Below, one piece after another: positions 33,585 through 46,900 of a stretch of 64,000 nt of DNA. A model generated the notes under the pieces. That model was not told where the DNA came from, did no database searches, and saw only the letters and a list, made by a program, of their open reading frames with translations. Location: positions 15,672,822 to 15,736,821 of the forward strand of contig CAIIXF020000008.1 in NCBI GenBank assembly GCA_903813345.2, written 5' to 3'. The position numbers and the translations under genes are program-made. The stretch's first letter is position 1; every line of letters starts with the position of its first letter. The stretch comes from Owenia fusiformis. Taxonomy: Eukaryota > Annelida > Polychaeta > Sabellida > Oweniidae.

Positions 33585-34595
33585 TTTCAGAATGGGGGAT
33601 CATTTTATTTTAAGTTATTAATAACATTTTAGAGAGGGGGATCATTTTATTGGAAGATATTTATAAGATTTCAGAGAGGGGGGGGGTCATTTTATTGGAA
33701 GTTATTAATTACATTTCAGAGAGTGGGTCATTTTGTTCTGAGTTATTAATAACTTTTCAGAGAGGGGGATCATTTTATTGCAAGTTATTTATAACATTTC
33801 AGAGAGGGGATCATTTTATTGCAAGATATTAATAACATTTCAGAGAGGGGGATCATTTTATTGCAAGATATTAATAACATTTTAGAGAGAGGGATCATTT
33901 TATTGGAAGATATTTATAACATTTCAGAGAGGGGGGGGGGGGTCATTTTATTGGAAGTTATTAATTACATTTCAGAGAGTGGGTCATTTTGTTCTGAGTT
34001 ATTAATAACTTTTCAGAGAGGGGGATCATTTGATTGCAAGTTATTTATAACATTTCAGAGAGGGGATCATTTTATTGGAAGATATTTATAACATTGCAGA
34101 GAGGGGGGGTCATTTTATCGGAAGTTATTAATAACATTTCAGAGAGGGGGATCATTTTATTGGAAGAAATTTATAATATTTCAAAGGGGGATCATTTTAT
34201 TGCAAGTTATTAAAATAACATTTCAAAGAGGGGGATCATTTTATTGCAAGTTATTAATAACATTTCAGAGAGGGGATCATTTTATTGGAAGATATTTATA
34301 ATATTTCAGAGGGGGATCATTTTATTGCAAGTTATTAAAATAACATTTCAGAGAGGGCGATTATTTTATTGTAAGGTTAAAATAACATTTCAAAGAGGGG
34401 GATTATATTATTGTAAGTTATTAATTACATTTCAGCGAGTGGGTACCCTTTGCATTCGTTTGACTTCACTTCTTAAAAGAGAGCTTCGTAGTTTAACTAA
34501 CTGCGCGCAGGGTAGCGAGTGGGTCATTTTATTGGAAGTTATTAAAATAACATTTCAGAGAGGGGGATCATTTTATTGAAAGTTTTAAAACATTT
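33585..34595 (+). repeat. 43-bp G-rich minisatellite, about 23 copies
   Basis: The unit is ACATTTCAGAGAGGGGGATC followed by ATTTTATTGGAAGTTATTAATA. Runs of 4 to 11 G occur in nearly every unit on this strand. The array stops about 150 bp before the first exon of the channel. It is interrupted by a 71-bp transposon at 34444-34514. ORFs across it are repeat artefacts. Confidence 0.92.
34444..34514. mobile_element. 71-bp TACCCT element, 9-bp TSD (copy 1)
   Basis: TACCCTTTGCATTCG at the left and CTGCGCGCAGGGTA at the right give short TIRs (TACCCT/AGGGTA). It is flanked by GCGAGTGGG at 34435-34443 and 34515-34523. The inside has CACTTCTTAAAAGAGAGCTT. It is inserted within a minisatellite unit. 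Confidence 0.85.
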
Positions 34596-34743
34596 CAAAT
34601 AAGAAGCTGAGGAATATATACTACTGGATTCATTTTTGTTTTGAGGAATATTCTTTAACCTGTATTTTAGCTAGAGGATCCTCAGAGAGCAAAGCAAAGG
34701 AGCCTGCCTCAAGCGCAGCAGACACTAGAAACAAACGTACAAG

Positions 34744-34921
34744 ATGGAATTTTTTAGTAAGAACAGTCTTCGATTGATGATCATCTCATTCTTCTTCATC
34801 TGTTATATTGTCATTGGAGCCTCTATCTTATCAGCTGTCGAGGGCCCCCTAGAACAACACCTAAAACAACACCTCAAGACTGTTCGGAAGAAGTTCCTCA
34901 CACAATTTCCATGTGTCCCTG
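34744..34921 (+). CDS. KCNK1-like: K2P alternative first exon 1a
   Basis: It encodes 59 codons plus one base: MEFFSKNSLRL, TM1 (MIISFFFICYIVIGASIL), then VEGPLEQHLKQHLK and FPCVP. The donor is CCTG|GTAAGT, phase 1. An in-frame TAG lies 18 bp before the ATG, fixing the start. An acceptor-like TGTATTTTAG at 34661-34670 may join a 5' UTR exon. The cap cysteine corresponds to TWIK-1 Cys69. Confidence 0.9.
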
Positions 34922-37900
34922 GTAAGTAGTGCTATATAAATATAACTACCTTTAACTTCTTGACACATATAGCACATATTATTTTAACAGTGAATTTTTG
35001 TATTATATTTGTGAAATATCAAGACGTTTTATAACGGGAAATTGTTTTACATTCTTATGATCATACCAGAGTATAATAGCCCGCTAAGTATTGAATAACC
35101 AAACCAAAAACCTAACCGAGGAATTCTATAACCAATTGCAAACCGTACCAAACCGTAAATTTTGAGACCATCTGACCCTAATTGTACTGTACTTTGACCC
35201 CTATAAATTCCACAGTGAAAAAAATTTAAGCATAAAAAATTACCAACACTGACTGTTGATGTTGAAATTTTTTGGCAATGGATGTCCATAATTTTTGAAG
35301 GAAATTACCTAGACATGGGGGTTTCTAACATTTCATAATCAAATACAATCTAGTCATTATTGCCAAAAGATAAGAACTCACATACGCACACTTATTATAT
35401 TTTAATCAAAATAGAATAAATGTTTTTTTCAATATTCACTGTTTTTATCTTCTCATTTTGTTGCATCATAAAAAATGCAAGTCTTGCTATTATGAGCCTT
35501 TGATCTGTAATATGTGTCATTGAAGCATATGGTAGGTAGTATTTGCACTTCTCAACGAGGCTTAGTTATATGCAGATGATGTACCTTGTTTTAGATCAGG
35601 GATATTAAAGAATGAATGAGGTTCTCAGAGTTTTTGCCATTGAAAAAATATCACACCATATTTTTCATCATGTGACCTGTGTTTAACCAATCACAGAATG
35701 AATAACAAAATGGTGAGATTAATGAAGTTCACCATTCCTGACATTTTTACCACTTTGGGATGAATGTTTGAAGAATCCTTGAACTTCAAAATTGTGCAAG
35801 GTGGGAATTTCTACATACATTATTTACCTTTTTGAGATGAATACCTAAAAATCATGTGATTTGAAGTACAAAATTATGCAAGATGTCAAATTCTAGAGTA
35901 TCATCCATAACTTCCTTTGATTGAAATTCAAATCAATCACCCTTATAGTCAAGAGACGAGTTGTTAGCTCTTTTCTGAAGAATCAAAATTCAATTATTGT
36001 AAAAATAGATACAACAAAAATAACTATACTCAAAGTCAAACTGATCTTTAATATGACTCACTGTGCTAAATTACTTAGTAACTGTATCTGATTCTCTCGC
36101 ACCTTCAGTATAGAATCTTGTAATTATAGAAATAATACATGGCTAGGTGATCATGATTGATGAGCTGGTGGCTAAGAGAAGAGATTGTCTTGTAATATCT
36201 CAAGAACTATTCATCAGATTCATCTCAGTTTATAAAGGCTTCATAATGATACACTACAGTATAGTTTAATTGGTATGAACAGGGGGGATAGGGGTGGAAG
36301 TTACCAAAAAAGATAATACAATGTTTTTGAAAAAACTTTTTAAATGATGTTCTCCTTGATCTGCCTTATGTAGATAGAGTTACCAATGTGTAACATATTG
36401 AATTCAAACAAAGCATCAATGAGTTAGTTTGAGATTTGGACCAAAAACATTTTCAGTCAAGACATTCTTGTATAATTCTAGTCTTTAAAAAGAGTTATTG
36501 AGAAATGTTGCTCACCATTCAGATTGCTTAATGCATGTTATCCATAGTATCCTCTAATAATATTTCCAAATACAATGGATATAGGAATATGTGATAAAAA
36601 TGATAATACAAGTTTTTTTTGTTGCTTAAGTTTTGAATTTAAAATTGACATGTTTTTGTATATGTCATACTCGAGAAACATAAATAACTTGAAATTGAAA
36701 AAACACAAATAAAATAACTTTTAATCATCAACTGCAGGTGTAATTACAATAAATAAATTAAATATCTGTTGTCTTATATTTTCTTTTTTCAAATTTTGCT
36801 TTTCATTTCAAAAACAAATGAAGCATGCATGGTTTTTAATTTTTTTATTGTCTCACACTGGAATAGCCTGACAATGGTAAAGTCAGATACTGTTGTCACA
36901 AATGGCGGACATAATGGTCGCTTCAATTAGATTTTTATGAACTGTATGTTTAATAGAGCACCTAGATTAAATTCTTTTGGAACAACAATCAATCAAAGTG
37001 TCTTAATACTCATTGTACCCTCTGACTTCACCGTTGTCAGGCTATTCCGGTGAGTGTCTCTGCTAAAGGAGATGTGCATGTTTTGGCTTGAAACAAACAG
37101 TAAAACTAACATTAATAAATCATAGTTTCAGATTTCCTGAAATCCCATGCCACACTATCTGACTATTACAGATTATTTTGCAGTTTTAATGCTTGTTTAA
37201 AATAACAAATGCAGTTCCCTTTTGGCCTTTTCCAAAGCTCTTCTAAGGGTAGGCTTTTAAGGATTTATTATCCCCCTAACCTCTTTTAAGACTTTTTGGT
37301 TATCCCCATGCCTTAAAACATACATACATACATACATACATACATACACACATACATACATACATACATAAACATATTATAAACATGAATAAGTCATCAA
37401 CGATAAATATTGCAAAACCAGCATGTGATGTGAAATTTACCTTAAATAGCTTTAATCAATTATTCATTATTACTCATATTGGGTTTATGGTCTATATTCT
37501 CACTACTAATGCTTGTATAGAATTCCACAGGTGTTAAGACTTTTTAAGCATTTTACATCAAACTAACCTTGAGTATTGAAAATGAAAATCAACTTCAGAC
37601 ATTAATCTCCCTAACAACCCTGACAATTTCCATCAGCTTGCCACTTTGCCCTCTGACAATATCAGGTGATTTTGTAGTTAGATGCTGATCTTTGAAACAA
37701 ATGCTAATCTCTCAAATGTAGCTTCCATTTTTAAGCGTGAAGTTAAAAGTAGATGGTGTTTTGTAGTGTAGTGTAAGAGGTTTCTGGTTTTATTTGGTGT
37801 TTGGTGGTTGGTGCTTGGTGGTCAGCAATCATCATTTGGCATCTGTAACAAATGGCATGTAGTGTCATTTTGCATGTAAATGCCTTGTCTGACTGTGTGT

Positions 37901-40900
37901 TCCAATTTTAAGAGTTCAGATTAAGTCAAGAATAGCAAAGGGTAAGAATTCTCCAGTAAGTTGCATTGAAGGTTCTCTAATCCAAATTATCCAATCCAAT
38001 GAATATAATAATGAATCATTAAAATATTCATTGCTTTAATTGATTTACAGACACTGCTATTAAAGAAATAATAAATTAAAATCAATTGAGGCATAGATCA
38101 AGACTCCATGATCTATTTGAAGGATAACATTTTTGTTTTGAGTTTATTACTTAATCAGCAATAATATATACTCCAATGTATACATCCAATTGTTCTGTTT
38201 ATTGCTATGACTATTGATCATTCATCATATATTTGAATAAAAAATGATGACTAAATTGATAAGTGATGGACTGTTTTACACGATTTAAGTATTGATTTCT
38301 GACATTTTCAAAGCCGATGTATCGCCAGGTGTCAGGAGATGTAGAATAGACTATACAGAAGGTAGAACTCCAGTCAGAACATCTTGCTTGAGTGGACAAT
38401 TAAAGGATTTAATACACTGAATTGAAGAATATGCTTTAGGAGTAATGTACACTAGTCATACACCTTTGGAAAGTCTTGAGGTGATATTTCATGACCTTTC
38501 CTTAGAGTTTACTATATGTCGTTTTACATTAAAACAGTGAAGCAGTAAAACACAAACAATGAACAATGAAAACATTTGAGAGCCATAAATTAAACACTTA
38601 ATTTTATTTTGAATCACTACTGACCTGGGTTTACATGTACATGATCAATACCCCATGGAGTATCAAAATGGAGACATGCTATCAAAATCTTTTATGGAAT
38701 TGTGAGCTTGTTCAAATTAAGTGAATTATGGATCTCAGACTTTGTTAAAGCACTGAATTGCAGATTCATTGAGTGATAAAATAAAAGCGATAAATTCCGA
38801 AACATCTGGATGATTAACCGAGCATCACTTTGCGATTATTCTGACACAATGGTTGATGTTTTGTTGTTTCGAACTTGTAGATATTGCAATATATGATTGA
38901 AGAATTATTGTTATATGCGGATTAAGTCAAAAAAAAAGGAGGAGGCAACTTTTTAACGCTACAATCTCATTAAAATATAAAGGAGACTGGAAGAAGCAGC
39001 TGAATCATTATTAAGATATGCAAAATTAAAACAATTCCGCTGGTTGAAACTTTATATCGAAGTATATGTACATGTTAATAAATTGTACATATTCATAAGG
39101 TGTTCCATAAGTCAATCTTATCTACTGTTTCACCAACATGAGGGATGTTTAATAAATGGATATCATAAAGATATATATTTCTAAATGCAAGGTAATATTC
39201 ACTGAAATACTGAAATAAAATTCCTGGATTTACTTAACATTAACGAATGGTAGCGCACGACTGATTATCACCATGACGCAAGAAAACTCAAGACATACAA
39301 TATGCTTCATACCTCTGGATACTCGATTGAGGCTAGGGATGCTCATAGTTTTCATACTGGGATACCTATGTTTGGGGGCAGCAATTTTCCAGTCACTTGA
39401 GCAGACAGAACAGCATTCCATCGTTCAGAGTGTGCTCATCAAAAAGTTAGAACTTCTGCAAAACAACACTTGTCTAGATCGTGAGTCTTAAAAATATATC
39501 AATTTTTATGTTTAGTTTTATGATAATGGGCTTTTTGGAGTTTACCCTTTGCATTCATTCGAATTCACTTCTTAAAAGAGAGCTTCGTCTTCGTCTTGCA
39601 GTTTAACTAGACTGCACGCAGGGTATTTGGATTTTGAAATTAGTATCTTATGGATATGGTGCATAGTTGATGATTCATTTTTTTGATATACAGGGTGAGC
39701 CAAAAAAGGTAGCCCAAACAAATCTTAATTACTCACTTATCCAGTATGACTTTTAGGTCTTATTTGGCACAATTGAACCTTGTTCAAGGTTCTTTCATTC
39801 TCTTAAGTTTCATTGGTCTATTTTAAATGGTCACCATTTTATGGCCATTTTACAAAACATGCTCAAAGTGCCAGTCTTGTCTTTAGCCATAAAATCATGA
39901 CCATTGGAAATATACCAATGAAACTTATTAGAACGAAAGAACATTAAACTAGGTTAAATTGTCCTAAAAATGTTGACCATAGAATGGTACCAAAGCACCC
40001 CTTTTGCTTTCCTAGCTATTTCTATGGGTTCATAAGCACTGTCTTGTCTTGACTTTCTTTATTTTCCCAGTGTGTCTGGTGCATAATTCTCCAGTGAGTT
40101 TGAATTCTCTGACTTGGTTAGGTGCAATTTCCATTTCAAACAACTAAATGGCACATTAACAATGTTTGGACCATGTACTTCTAGTACTAGTAGGCTGTCT
40201 AATATATTATTTTATGTAAAGAATTAGTGGTTGGGCCAGTTCTCTAATTGATTAGAATTAAATACTCCTATTTCATGTTTATTCATTTTCTTTCGAATTC
40301 AACTGTGTATATAGACATTCCAATTTATAATTTGAATATTTAATTAAATTAAATGAATTAAATTATGTGTTATTGATGGCAGAGATGTAAGATCACGCCA
40401 CTCTAGCAGAATCGCGATGACTTTTCCACAAATAAACGAACATCGTGATTGTAAATACATATGTTACCTCCGAATAAACATTTTCAAATTACTTGTCAAT
40501 ATGATAGTTATCAAAAATATGTTGACATAAAACACATGAAAATGTGAGATACATTCTTAAATTAAATCCTTATAATAAGAAATAATCAATCACTGCTGAA
40601 ATAAATAGATGAAGGTAGTTCTACACTTTCAAAAAGTTGAAAATATGAAATAAAGGAAATGTCATTTGGAGATTCAATTTCAATTTAATTTAAATATTTT
40701 GATTTTGAACTTTTTGATATGACGCATAAATATCCACATACACTGTAATAGAAACATAATATAACTTATTTCATTTTGCTAATTAAAATCATGAAATTAC
40801 ATTAAAATTCCCATTATGTGGACCTACCTTAAGTTATTGTGTGTTTTTTTGCATCATGCCTCGTTTGCTCGTTAACTTCAGTTAAACATCCTATCTATTC

Positions 40901-43900
40901 TTTCTAAATTGTACACCAATTTTATTGTTTCTGTTGTAAAAATCAATCCATTTAAATATGGGCAATTAAGATGTACAATACAATACAATACAATACATTG
41001 CTTCTGCTATAGCCATCTCTTGCCAGTGTAAATGTGGGGTTTTTACTTTTGGAACATTGCAATTGTAAAGATGTCACTACTATATTACTACATTTGTAGC
41101 AGCATCAGATCTGAGTTCTTGATAATAATATGAGTATACCCTGGGAATAGAACTTCTCTGGTGGTATCGTAATCTGTCTAAATGGCATCACGTCCGTGGA
41201 CCCATCCTCAATATATAAAGTACCAGGGTTACTAGATTTGGAGGCAAGAGTAGAATAATCCTTTAATATATCTCTTCTTAAATTGCTGTAAATGAGAAGG
41301 AATTTTGGGACTATAGGTTGTGCCAGTATAATACGTAAATAAAATAGACATATTTGAAACAGTACACATTGATCTATGGCACCTGAGACCCTATTTACAA
41401 ATTTCTCACAAGTTTCATTAGTACGTATGTATTACTAGCCCATGGGCTTCAAAGTAGATAAATATGTGGATGTGATCAGCCTCAGTTGCAAGAATGGAAA
41501 GTTAATACTATATATATGACATGCTTGTCAGATTTTGTGTCAGATTTGTACCCAACAGTGAAAGATTTTACTGTTCATTACAATTCCCTATATAATGTCA
41601 GTGTAGCATTACATTAGGATAATAATAGTTATTGATTTTATCAAGTGAATTTATCCTTAGTCTTGCATCAAGAGTTTTGACCCCCCTACCTTTACCTGTA
41701 TGAGGGGAAATGTGAGTGTGCGTGCACAAGGTTGGTGGGTGCAAGGTAGGGTTGCAAGGTGGGGTTGCAAGGTGGTTTTGCAAGGTTAACATACCAATAA
41801 TAGAATAATCCTCAGTCAAATGAAATGAAACTGCACAATACTAAGCACCTGTTCAAACAAGGCAAATATCTGCATTTAGTGTGAAAAATCAATTTGAAGT
41901 TTATTCGCTTGAATAACATAATGAAGAATGAGCTCTTCAAAGTAAAGTTTTCCATCAATGATGTCAGGGGTCTAGAACAGATGAGTGTTTACAGTCCATG
42001 CTTCATTAACTTTATAGTCTGTGATGTTGTTGAGGCAGGATACAGTTCTGTATTTGGATCCGTATTCAAACTATTCTGTTATTGTGGCTCTAGGACTAGG
42101 AGAGCAGGCCACTAGCCAGGTGCCAAGGGGGTTAATCTTTTCACAAACTTCCAGGGGGTTTAAATTCGTCGACTTTGCCCAAAATTACTTGAAAAGTGCT
42201 CTGAAGAGGGTGGAGATTGTAGGATGGGTGGAGGCAATCATGAGCAACAATAAACATCACGATTGTGTCATTTCCTCCTAGTCACAAGATCAGGGCTGTC
42301 AACTTGGGACCACCTAATATGAGTGACTTCAAAATGTTGGACGCCTAAGTCCAAATCTGAACACTTTTGTCCAAATTTTGAACACCTTTGGCCAACTTTT
42401 AAACACCTTTGGCCAAAGTTTGAGCACCTTTGCCAAACTTTGATCACCTCAAATTTTTCGCGCTCGCTACGCTCGCGATATCGTCAACGGGGGGGGGGAG
42501 GGGGGGGGGGGGGGGGGGGGGGGAGGTACGAAAATTTCCAATGAACATGTGTGACATATACGGGATTCGCGTGACAAATCCGAACAAATTGCGTTCGGTT
42601 TTTTTCCGACGTTCGTATTTTTACCGTATCGTAAACATATTTCGAAAAAATTTGTACAGAAATATTTTTGCTTGACAATTACCGGGTAAAATGCGTATTT
42701 GCGTGACATTTTCTGTCACGCAAAAAAAACTGGCGTGACTTCAAATTCTTCAGCAAATGCGTGACAAATACGCAAATTGCGGGACAGTTGACAGGCCTGC
42801 AAGATGCCATGATATATTTTCGGATTAAATTAAGCATCGCAAAAACTATACCCTCTTCCTTGCAAACAACACCTGGGAGGGGTCAGAATGGGGTTTTCGG
42901 AAAAGACCGACCCCACCGACCACCGACCGGTCGGTGTTTTCCACTGGTAGCCTCAAAACAGGGTTCGAAGAAAATGTGTAAAAGACCGACCATATCATGT
43001 AAAAGACCGAACATATTTGTAGCCTTAGAATATTAATAATTTGATTTTGAATGTCAATCGTTGGACTAGGCAACGTTTTTTACCGATTTTGTACCTTGCA
43101 ACGAATGGCAAGCAAACAAATTGGTCATGACCGTCTCCTCTCGATTAATTGTCCTGCCTTAGGTCCTAACCTATCATTAACCAACCTATCGTTTCTACGG
43201 GAATCTATCCTAATTTTTTACTGAAATTTAACAATTTCAAAACAAAAATGATTTGTTATCGTCATAGCCTACTGAATACTGAACACGATATAATGTTACA
43301 GTACATGCGTTCTCTTATCGGGATTAAAAGTGACTTACCATTTCAGTACACCATTAGAAAGCTTTTTTTTGTCATATACTTATGTAGTTTTTACCAGTTG
43401 ACGTTTAACAACTGAGAAATCAAACATAACGTTACGACGTCAACATCGACGATGTTTGTGTGTTTTTGTTATTGCGTTTCATATAAATGAAGCATGAACT
43501 TAATACAATGTTACGTGCGTTTTTTTCCAAAGTGACTAACCAGGATGAAATTGGTCTTCTAACAACTGAAACATCACTTAAAAATATGACATTACACACC
43601 ACGACGATGTAACGTTTTCATCGTGATTTGAAATGATAATTATACGTTTTTAAAGGAATATTATAAAACCCCTTCGACCTGCACCTTCGACCTTCACCTT
43701 CGACTTACAGGGTGTCCAAAAAGAAAATATTATAGAAGCTATTTTTGCCGATCTCAGACCACGCAAGAGTCACTGATTTGTGGTTCACAGGTGAGATCAT
43801 TAAGATCTTAAATTGTAGCAACGTTTGCAGTACTCTAGGTTTAGTTACAGGGGTGAAATAGCGTTTTCATGTTATCAAATTAAGATTCTGTTGATGTCGA

Positions 43901-46900
43901 TCGGGCAGTCAATCGGGTAGTTTAAATGGAAGGTTCCCTTTTTAGAACTTACTTCCTGGCTTTGATTTGATTGAATCGAAGTAAAATTGGAGTAAGTAGT
44001 AATCAATTACTGTTCTATTTATTGAGTTCCAATTATAGTCTTGTTGTGTGATCAATATAAAACGGGATATGGCGTCAATAACTTGTTATTTAACTTCGAA
44101 ATCTTATCCGAAAAGCAGTACTGTCAACCCCTAAAGATTTTCTCGCGGGACAGATTTTTTAGACCCAGTGCCCAAAATTCGCGGGATTTTGCGGGACATC
44201 TACTAAATTCGCGGGATTTCGCGGGACATTTAAGGGATTTGCGTGATTGCGCTAATAGGCCAACTTTTTTTCTCAAATTCGCGGGATTTCACGGGACCAT
44301 TCGAGGGACAAACACCCTAATTGCAGGATAGTTAACAGGTTTAACGCCAAAAACTTGATAGAGGGACAGATTTTTTAGACAAAGTGCCCTAAATTTGCGG
44401 GATTTCGCGGGACATTCTCCTAAATTTGCAGGATGTCCCGGGACATTCAAGGATTTGCGTGATTGGGACTAATGTATAAGCGTGTAAAAGTACTTAAATC
44501 AAACTTCCAAATACTGATTAATCAAATACAATGCGCCGTTGTATTGTAACTTAAATAAACGTCAACACAATTTCACAAAATACGTATAGGAATATTATTA
44601 AACTTTATTGTAATTTTTCAAAAGCAAAAACCATGCTTCAGGTGTGAGTACCGTAATCTAACACGAAATTCAAAAATTCGGAACAATACTTTGCATTTCT
44701 GGCGTCGTGAACAACTATGAAACGCTTACCCCCATAATGTTATATATTAAAATGTACCTATTCATATACTGTAGGCATTTTCTTTCAATTGAAAGCCCAT
44801 GATATAGGGGTTCGATTAATCTACATCAAATTATAGGGAATGGGGTTACTTTTCTAGATAGGGTTTGTAGAAAAAAACGGGTACCGGGTAGTAAATTCTC
44901 CATGCTGGGTTCAAACTTGGTACCCGGTCGAAAAAACCGGGTACCCAAAAAACGAAATATACGAATATACAACATAATTAGATCATTAGAAAACGTGTAA
45001 GATTTGTTTTGAATTTACAAAAATGCATGTAACTTCCTTCAAAATTGAGCTAGAAGCTTGAAATAAAAAGCATTTTAAGGCTCTTTTCGTCCTCTATCAT
45101 CATGGTTATATTTCCATTCTGAGGCCCAGGAATACGTTAAAAAGGTTTAAAAAGTCCCCTAGTGTACTGAGTTGGTAATGCGTGGTGTATACATGTATAT
45201 AAATAGACTATATTACTTACATTGAATAAGAATACTACTGATTTTTTATTAATGATTGTATACCTGAGCCTCAGTTTCCATTGGTAATGAAGGGGGGGGG
45301 ATGCGATCGCACCCCCTCCTGGCTACGCCAATGACATTGTAAGACGATTTGAAAAACAAGACAAATCAATCTTATTCTATTTTCAATAGTTTGTTTGTTG
45401 GTACGTGAATTGTTTTGATTATGATTTAAATCTGTAAATAGCTATCGTTGCTTTAGCAGGGAGGTGACGTGTGTTAATTTACATGATTTTGATTATTAAT
45501 CATAATTTAAGTTATCCCAATTTTCGGCAAAATGTCCACTGAATTGTAAATTGTTATGCCTTACAATGTCATAGGCGTAGCCAGGAGATGGTGCGATGGT
45601 GAGATAGCACACCCCCCCATAACCAATGAAAATATGGCATGGCGTAGAATAATGGAAATAACGTCATGGTCCAAATATTTCAATGGAGAGCAGTCTTCAT
45701 CAAAATTTAAAATCTTAATAACTTTTTAGCAAATCATTTATTTTCTTAGGATTCAACGGATCCTTGTTACACCCAACGAAGTGTTCGTTTTGATATATAA
45801 ATCAGCAAAATCCATCCATAGATCTTTCGGCCTTTTAATGAATTAATTTTCGGGATATTTTGCTAAAATCCCCCATTGGCCGCCATTATAAACTTTGAAA
45901 AAAGTCAAATCCTCATCATTTCATATCATTCGTTAGTGATCTAAACAACTCCAATCGCTTAGGATTCAACGGTTTCTAAGAGATCAAAGCTAATACATTG
46001 TGTTGACAACCCCCGTTTCAGTATTTGCCGCATAATCTTTCGGCCTTTTAAGTTATAAATTTGTCAATATTTTGATTTTCGACCATTAATGACGTACTTG
46101 GATCTGAGATTCATTGTCCCGGGATTCATGACGCTATTTCCATTATTCTACGCCATGGCCACAGGCCTGTCAACTGTCCCGCAATTTGCGTATTTGTCAC
46201 GCATTTGCTGAAGAATTTGAAGTCACGCCAGTTATTTTTGCGTGACAGAAAATGTCACGCAAATACGCATTTTACCTGGTAATTGTCAAGCAAAAATATT
46301 TCTGTAGAAAAATTTCTAAAAAAGATCGTCTACACAGCAAAAATACGAACGCCGGAAAAAAATGTACGCATTTCGTTCGGACTTTTCACGCGAATTACGT
46401 ATATGTCACGCATTCCGTTTGAAATTTTTCGTACCTACCCCCCCCTGACAGCAATTTCAACTCTTTTAGTCTTTTTGCATTTTGGGACAGTCAGTACATT
46501 CTGAAATGCCATCAGAAAAAAAGTTTGTGCTAAATTTCCACTTGAATCTATTTTGTTACCTGCAATTTGTTAACTCCCATCCAACTTTATTAATGACATT
46601 TTCGAACCACAATTTTTTTCAAGAAAAATGTTAATCTGACAAGTCTCTTTTTTGTGGTGGGTGTTTGACAGTAGGTGTCTGTACCAGCATTCAGTGTCTG
46701 TAACAAATGGCAGGTGGGGACATTTTGCATGTAAATACCTTGTTCACATTTTAGAGCCTTTTTTGAATATATCTATATAACTAGACCAAATGGTTTTAGA
46801 TTAAGGATAAGATTAGATTATGATATTCAGCCTGAGTCAATCTGATTTTAGCATGTGATCTTCAAATCACCTAAAGTGACCTTTTAAATACAAAGGTATT

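Larger units (their letters stand above)
34922..39272 (+). other. K2P intron between first exons 1a and 1b
   Basis: This 4.3-kb stretch is mainly AT-rich unique-looking DNA. A (TACA)n microsatellite lies at 37320-37372 and a partial TCACCACC copy at about 37780-37888. No further TM1-like exon was found. Confidence 0.55.

Noticed and set aside
33650-34579. Three plus-strand ORFs across 33650-34579
   Set aside because: They run through the 43-bp G-rich minisatellite and repeat with its period.
42467-42709. ORFs with poly-Pro or poly-Gly on both strands
   Set aside because: They cross the poly-G tract of a GTCACGC transposon.
44041-44331. 96-codon ORF
   Set aside because: It runs through the CGCGGGAT repeat; repeated RDFAGHL words reflect the DNA repeat.
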